Assembly: GCA_963169765.1 (NCBI GenBank)
Contig: CAUJEN010000057.1
Span: 1 to 64,000, forward strand
Reading direction: 5' to 3'
DNA length: 64,000 nt
From: QWHO01 sp021404945
Lineage (GTDB): Bacteria > Vulcanimicrobiota > Xenobia > Xenobiales > QWHO01
Numbering within the stretch: position 1 is the first letter of the stretch; every line of letters starts with the position of its first letter. Both the position numbers and the translations under genes were made by a program. Shown here in pieces: positions 59,658-64,000 of this stretch. The notes beneath the pieces were generated by a model. It searched no databases and was not told where the DNA came from. It worked only from the letters and a program-made list of their open reading frames with translations.

Positions 59658-60602
59658 GTGCACCCCTTTGGAGCCACCCACGAGATGCTCGAGTTCGCCC
59701 GCCGCGCGGTGGGCGAGGGGTCCGTCATGGACCGGGCGCGGCGGCTCTACAAAGCGATTCTCGATTATAGCCTGGAGGTGGGCTACGACGAGGACCTGAG
59801 CCGGGAGCGCCGCCCTCACGGCTGTCGCACTGCCCACCAGGTCTTCGCCGAGGCGGGCTCCGATGGCCGTCGTTTCGCGATGTGCATCGAATACACGCTG
59901 TTGCTCCTGGCCCTGGCCCCGGCCGCCGGCCTGGACGTGGTGCCGATGAGAAAACTTGAAGCCATCGGGGAAGGCCAGGGATTTGTGTTCGGGCACGTGG
60001 CCGCGGGCATCAAAAGCGAGCAGGGCCTCATGCTCTGCGACCTGGCCCAACGGCGCTTCTGGCGCGAGTGCGAGGGCTTCGAGGTGGTCTCCCAGCAGCG
60101 ATTGCTGGGCTACGTCCACAACAACACGGGCATCATCTTCACCCTGCAGGGCCGTCTAGAGGAAGCCGAGGTCGCCTTCAGCCGGGCCCTTGAGCAAGAC
60201 TCCGGCAACTCGACCTTCTGGTTCAACCGGGGCTCGTTGCAACTTCGACGCGGGCTGGCCCGGGACGCTCGAGGCGACCTCACCCGGGCCGCCGGTCTCG
60301 AGCCCGGCTCGGTGCAGGTGCTGACCAACCTGGCCGTGGCCGAGACTGCGCTGGGCGAGCGCGAGCAGGCCCGCCAAACACTCTACCTGGCGCGTACGCT
60401 GGCCCCGGAAGATGCCCGCGTGGCCTTCAACCTGGGGGTTCTAGCCTACGAAGAGGACGATCTGGTCAGCGCCGAGCGCCATTGGCGCGAAGCCGTGGCC
60501 ATTGACCCAGTATTTCGGCAAGCCCGCCGCTGGCTCTCCACGCTGTTGCGCAATACGGGTCGAAAAGAAGAGGGTTTCCGGGTTCTGGGCGGCCTGACCT
60601 GA
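59658..60602 (+). CDS. Transglutaminase-like domain fused to TPR repeats
   Basis: 314 residues. The N-terminal domain resembles the papain-fold transglutaminase/protease core: HQVFAEAGSDGRRFAMCIEY places Cys76 on the nucleophile helix, then FGHVAAGI (His113) and LMLCDLA (Asp128) give a plausible Cys-His-Asp triad. From about residue 150 there are four TPR units (NNTGIIFTLQGRLEEAEVAF, then VAFNLGVLAYEEDDLVSAER). No signal peptide. Likely a peptidase or amide-processing enzyme that recognises partners through TPRs; substrate unknown. The GTG start has a poor ribosome-binding site, and an ATG at 59685 is the alternative. Confidence 0.72.
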   Translation: MHPFGATHEMLEFARRAVGEGSVMDRARRLYKAILDYSLEVGYDEDLSRERRPHGCRTAHQVFAEAGSDGRRFAMCIEYTLLLLALAPAAGLDVVPMRKLEAIGEGQGFVFGHVAAGIKSEQGLMLCDLAQRRFWRECEGFEVVSQQRLLGYVHNNTGIIFTLQGRLEEAEVAFSRALEQDSGNSTFWFNRGSLQLRRGLARDARGDLTRAAGLEPGSVQVLTNLAVAETALGEREQARQTLYLARTLAPEDARVAFNLGVLAYEEDDLVSAERHWREAVAIDPVFRQARRWLSTLLRNTGRKEEGFRVLGGLT

Positions 60603-60618
60603 CCCAAACCGAAGACTT

Positions 60619-60638
60619 TTGTAACAACCTGTTTACAA
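60619..60638. promoter_or_regulatory. Operator-like inverted repeat TTGTAA-N8-TTACAA
   Basis: A perfect six-base dyad spaced by eight bases in an AT-rich spot, about 90 bases before the small peptide gene at 60727. It has the form of a helix-turn-helix repressor site. The partner regulator is not in the window. Confidence 0.35.
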
Positions 60639-60726
60639 GAGTTACGGAACTTTTGCACTTCCCCCAAAAATGTTTCCAGGGCCTCAAGCTATGCTGTTGA
60701 AAAGTCAGCGAATGGGGGAGCAGAGC

Positions 60727-60897
60727 ATGGACTCTGGCAAACTTATCGAGCAGGTGCTCAAAGCGGGAGCAGTGGCACCAGAGCCAAACGCAAACCTGGT
60801 GAGCCACGGGATCAACCTGACCGGCACAAGCAATGGCAACGCGGCCTCCGAGTTCAGCTCGGAGGACTGGTTGGAGTGGGCCTCTCAACTGGCTTGA
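60727..60897 (+). CDS. Small peptide gene of unknown function
   Basis: 56 residues. The ATG at 60727 has GGGGGAG six bases upstream and the AT-rich region before it holds an inverted repeat, so it is probably expressed. The peptide has a helix-like start (SGKLIEQVLKAGAV), an Asn/Gly/Ser-rich middle and an acidic Trp-containing end (FSSEDWLEWASQLA). It has no Cys, no signal peptide and no obvious leader/core layout. Possible roles include a regulator or a partner of the convergent c-di-GMP protein. In-frame starts at 60670 and 60712 are less well supported. Confidence 0.5.
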   Translation: MDSGKLIEQVLKAGAVAPEPNANLVSHGINLTGTSNGNAASEFSSEDWLEWASQLA

Positions 60898-60904
60898 GAG
60901 GGCC

Positions 60905-63900
60905 CTAAAAACCACTCCAGGTACGATTGTCGAGCCACATCTCGGTGATCTCGTCGGGTAGGACAGGATCGGAAAAATAGAATCCCTGGGCCAATTCGCA
61001 CCCTTTGTCCAGGAAAAAGGTCGCCTGCTCGGCCGTTTCCACCCCTTCGGCCACGGAGCGCACGGCCAGCGTCGAGCAGATGCCCAGCATGGCCACGCAG
61101 ATACTGCTGCCGTGGCGACTGCCCACATCCTGCACCAGCGACTGGTGGAACTTGAGCATCTTGACCTTCCCCAGCCGCTTGAGCGAGGAGAAGCCCACAC
61201 CGAAGTCGTCGATGGAGATGGCCACTCCCAGGCGGGTCAACTCCTCCAGGTTTTGATCGATGCGCTCGGGGTCCACCAGGCTCGAGCCCTCAAGGATGTC
61301 CACGACCAGCATCTTCGGGTCGATGTTGGTCACTTCGAAAGCCTTCAGGAATGTCTTGGGCAGATCCGCCTGCATCAACTGGCGGGTACTCATGTTGACG
61401 GCCGTAAAGAGATCCAGCCCTTCGTCTCGCCACAGGGCCGCCTGCCGGCAGGCCTGCATCAGTGCCCAGGTGCCGATGGGCACGATCAAGCCGGTCTCCT
61501 CGGCGATCGAGAGAAACTCCTCCGGGGCCAGCAACCGGTTCATCTCAGGGTGCCTCCAGCGCAAGAGTGCCTCGGCCCCCGCCAGGCGTCCGCTGGAGAG
61601 GTGCACGATGGGCTGGTAGAGCAGCGTAAACTCGTCGTTTTCCAGAGCCTGACGCAACTGACCGTCGAAGGAGAGCTTGCGCTGACGGCGTTGCTTCAGG
61701 TCAGCGGTATAAAACTGCAGATTGTTGCGACCCGCTTCTTTGGCCGCCACCATGGCGGTCTCGGCGTGCTCGATGAACTCTTCGGCCGTCTCGGCGTCCA
61801 GGCTCACGCTGGCCCCGATGCTGGCGGTCACATGGAGTTTCTGGTTCTGCACCGAGTAGGGCGGAGCAAGAGCCGACAGAATGCGGTTGGAGACCAGGGT
61901 CGACATCTGGTTGCAGGCCCTGGCCCAGTCCTCGGGAGTTCGCACCTCGGGCAGATCGCCTCGCTCCAATTCCGATAGCAGAATCAAGAATTCGTCATCT
62001 CCCCGCCGGCCGAGCACGTCGGACTCGCGGACCAGGGCTTTGAGCCGGTCGGCGACCTGGCGCAGCACTTCGTCGCCCGCTCGAAAACCGAGCGTATCGT
62101 TGATGACCTTGAAACGGTCCAGGTCGATGCACAGCAAGGCTGCCCCTCGCTTGTAGCGATGAACCTGCTTGAAGGTGTAGTCGATATATTGCTGCAGGAT
62201 ATTGAAGTTGGGCAGGCTGGTCAGCCGGTCTTCGAAGGCCATTCGCTCGGTCTCGGGGTCGAGCTCTGCCGCCTCGCCCGACTTCATGCGCTCTTCGGCC
62301 TCGTGGAATTTGCGCTTGAGGTTGTCGAGCTCGCGCTCGAGGGTGACAATCTTTTCCTCAGCCGTGCGGGTGCGCGCGCTGGCAGCCACCATGCGCTGCT
62401 CGGACTGAAAGAGCCGGTCCACCGATTCGCGCGACTTTTGCTCGGCGGCCTTGGCCCGAGCCTCGGTATCCTGCAGCTTCTGTCTCAGCTCCTCGAACTG
62501 ACTGGGATCGGCCTGACTGCGGGTCTCCTCGAGCTGCTGGCAGGCCTGCTCGAGCTCCTCGCGCAGACGGATCGAGTTGGCTTCCACCTCACCGAACTTC
62601 TCCTCGAGCTCCATGGCTCGCTCGTTGGCCTCGCGAACCTCATCCTCCAGCTCGATCAGCTTCTGCTCGGCCAGCTCTGCCCGCTCGACCGATTCCAACG
62701 ACTCGCGCTCGGCCGATTCGAGTTTCTTGCGAAGAGACGATAGCTCGACCCCGTCGCTCCCCTCAGGAGCACCGGCAGCCGCCTCCCCCGCCGCGTCGGC
62801 CACCCGACCGGTGGCGACTTCGAGCTGGCGCAGCTTGCGTTCGGCCTCGCGGGCCCGCCGCTCGGCGGCATCGGCGCGTTCTTCGGCGGCCCTGGCCGCC
62901 TCGTCGGTCTCTTCAAAAATCTGCTTGATCTGGCCGAGACGGAACTCGGACTGACGCAGCTTCTGCTCCACTTCATCGGCGGCCGTGGTCAGCTCGCCGA
63001 CCCGCTCCTCGGCCTCCTGAGCGCGGGCCAGGGCGTCCTCAAGCTGGCTGCGCGTGGGAGCGCAAGCGAGCTTGTCTTCGGCCTCGAGCAAATTGGCCTC
63101 GAGCATGTCGAGCATCTCGCGCAGCTCGATCACCTGTGTGCTGGCTTTGGCCAGCTCTTGCTGCTTGCCCTCCAGCTCGTGCGTGCGGCCCTGGTGCTCG
63201 GCCGCGGTCAATTGAGCCTGCTCGAGCTGGCTGAGCAGGTCGTCGCGCAGCTGCTGAGCTTCCTCCATGTGGCGCTCAACCTCGGCTTTGGCCCTGCGGG
63301 CCTCCTCCAACTGCTCTTCGAGCAAGCGTGCTTTGCGCTGGGCCTCTTCCAGACGAGACTCGCCCTCAAGGAGATCGGCCTGGGCCCCCTGGAGCTTGTC
63401 TTCCAACTCTCCCAGCCGATTCTCGGCCTCGCGCTGCTTGGCTTGCAGGCCTGAGGCCCCGCCTTCGAGCTCTTTCAGCCTTGCATCCAGCTCGTCTCGC
63501 CTGGCTTCGGCTTCCTGACAGCGGGTCCTCAGCAAGTCATGCTCGGCCAGTTTCTCTTCGAATTTGCGCAGGGCCGCAGCGTGGGTCTCGTCTGCACTGC
63601 GCAGGCGCTCCTCGATCTCCACACGGGCCCTCTCGGCCTCGTCCAACCTGGTAGAAAGGCCATCGGCCCCGGAAAGGCGCTCTTCCAGATTCTGGCGAGA
63701 GCGCTCCGCTTCGGCCAGTTGATCGGCCAGATGCTGGCGCGATTTGAGCGCCTCATCGAGGCGCGCCTCGAGATCACCTGTGTCTCTCTGGCGCTCATCC
63801 AGCTCCGAGCCCAGATGGCGCTTCTCTTGCTCGAGCAGGCCAAGCTGGCTCTCCAGCTCCTCCACCTGACCCCGAGCAGCCGCGTGAAGCTTTTCCAGCT

Positions 63901-64000
63901 CCTCCAGCCGCTCTTTCTGCGAGGCCACCGTGGCTTCAAGCTGTCCCCGCTCCTTCTGCTCGTCGGCGAGCTTGTCCTCAAGCTCCTCGATGGCGACCGA
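60905..64000 (-). CDS. Coiled-coil protein with degenerate GGDEF and EAL domains, partial
   Basis: Over 1031 residues with the N-terminus beyond the right edge. More than 500 residues of heptad coiled coil come first, rich in Glu/Arg/Leu/Ala (GELTTAADEVEQKLRQSE). Next is a GGDEF domain (LLCIDLDRFKVINDTLGF) whose signature is GDDEF instead of GGDEF, with the RESD inhibitory-site motif kept. Then an EAL domain (GAEALLRW, VNMSTRQL, IDDFGVGFSSL, AEGVETAEQ). There the first metal Glu is Asp (VDILEG) and the usual KID is KFH. The diguanylate cyclase is probably inactive and the phosphodiesterase doubtful; a c-di-GMP sensor role is plausible. A GTG at 63928 is in frame but the coil continues upstream. 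Confidence 0.88.
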   Translation of the reverse strand, partial: SVAIEELEDKLADEQKERGQLEATVASQKERLEELEKLHAAARGQVEELESQLGLLEQEKRHLGSELDERQRDTGDLEARLDEALKSRQHLADQLAEAERSRQNLEERLSGADGLSTRLDEAERARVEIEERLRSADETHAAALRKFEEKLAEHDLLRTRCQEAEARRDELDARLKELEGGASGLQAKQREAENRLGELEDKLQGAQADLLEGESRLEEAQRKARLLEEQLEEARRAKAEVERHMEEAQQLRDDLLSQLEQAQLTAAEHQGRTHELEGKQQELAKASTQVIELREMLDMLEANLLEAEDKLACAPTRSQLEDALARAQEAEERVGELTTAADEVEQKLRQSEFRLGQIKQIFEETDEAARAAEERADAAERRAREAERKLRQLEVATGRVADAAGEAAAGAPEGSDGVELSSLRKKLESAERESLESVERAELAEQKLIELEDEVREANERAMELEEKFGEVEANSIRLREELEQACQQLEETRSQADPSQFEELRQKLQDTEARAKAAEQKSRESVDRLFQSEQRMVAASARTRTAEEKIVTLERELDNLKRKFHEAEERMKSGEAAELDPETERMAFEDRLTSLPNFNILQQYIDYTFKQVHRYKRGAALLCIDLDRFKVINDTLGFRAGDEVLRQVADRLKALVRESDVLGRRGDDEFLILLSELERGDLPEVRTPEDWARACNQMSTLVSNRILSALAPPYSVQNQKLHVTASIGASVSLDAETAEEFIEHAETAMVAAKEAGRNNLQFYTADLKQRRQRKLSFDGQLRQALENDEFTLLYQPIVHLSSGRLAGAEALLRWRHPEMNRLLAPEEFLSIAEETGLIVPIGTWALMQACRQAALWRDEGLDLFTAVNMSTRQLMQADLPKTFLKAFEVTNIDPKMLVVDILEGSSLVDPERIDQNLEELTRLGVAISIDDFGVGFSSLKRLGKVKMLKFHQSLVQDVGSRHGSSICVAMLGICSTLAVRSVAEGVETAEQATFFLDKGCELAQGFYFSDPVLPDEITEMWLDNRTWSGF

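Noticed and set aside
1..64000. tRNA, rRNA, CRISPR array or transposase genes
   Set aside because: Read on both strands, no cloverleaf with CCA-end pattern, rRNA core, regularly spaced repeat array or DDE-type transposase was seen.

Overview
The window looks like chromosomal DNA from a G+C-rich, diderm (Gram-negative-type) bacterium. Evidence for an outer membrane is a Wza-type exporter with SLBB repeats, a YjbH-like beta-barrel candidate and a Wzz-type chain-length protein. Other traits are type IV pilus/type II secretion pseudopilins, a Ser/Thr kinase fused to ATPase and TPR modules, an F420-type luciferase-like oxidoreductase, and c-di-GMP signalling proteins at both ends. No rRNA, tRNA or CRISPR array was seen. 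The phylum cannot be fixed by eye; an under-sampled lineage is plausible.

Region 1 (1-4.8 kb): a tandem PilZ protein, a small secreted protein, a membrane-anchored sugar epimerase and a CitE-like aldolase. The block is bounded by inverted copies of a 105-bp three-hairpin repeat (960-1064 and 4696-4800). It also holds decayed pieces of asnB and of the second epimerase, so it is a rearranged duplicate of sequence near 13-16 kb.

Region 2 (4.8-29.6 kb): a surface glycan locus. A leftward operon (13.8 to 4.9 kb) encodes a PglC-type initiating phosphoglycosyl transferase, an AsnB-like amidotransferase, a GT-B-like protein, HisF/HisH paralogues, a candidate polymerase, a MurJ-type flippase and an O-acyltransferase. 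A rightward series encodes the second epimerase, a beta-barrel, Wza, NeuB and NeuC. It continues with a CysC-like kinase, a methyltransferase, a CDP-glycerol-transferase-like protein, a PEP-synthase-like enzyme and a nucleotidyltransferase. Convergent to these are a class-I glutamine amidotransferase-like hydrolase and Wzz. The PEP-synthase-like, nucleotidyltransferase, amidotransferase-like and CysC-like quartet matches the gene set that makes the cytidine diphosphoramidate donor for the O-methyl phosphoramidate capsule decoration of Campylobacter jejuni (Cj1415-Cj1418). This is the most striking system in the window: a probable phosphoramidate-decorated, nonulosonate-containing glycan in an unrelated genome. 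A third, shortened copy of the repeat lies between the two converging halves.

Region 3 (29.8-44.9 kb), visibly richer in G+C: a secreted methyltransferase-like protein, TPR proteins, two paralogous secreted TPR/EF-hand proteins flanking a zinc-ribbon protein, an HEFGH metallopeptidase, the large helicase Lhr, and three minor pseudopilins.

Region 4 (45-49 kb): a stress cluster with a CBS pair protein, two UspA proteins, a LonB-type protease missing its AAA+ half, and Hsp20.

Region 5 (49-64 kb): a secreted two-repeat protein, two small membrane proteins, the kinase-ATPase-TPR regulator, a beta-propeller protein, an MrfA/YprA-type helicase and a luciferase-like oxidoreductase. It ends with a 61-residue peptide that is 41% methionine, a transglutaminase-TPR protein, a small peptide gene, and a long coiled-coil protein with degenerate GGDEF and EAL domains that runs off the right edge.
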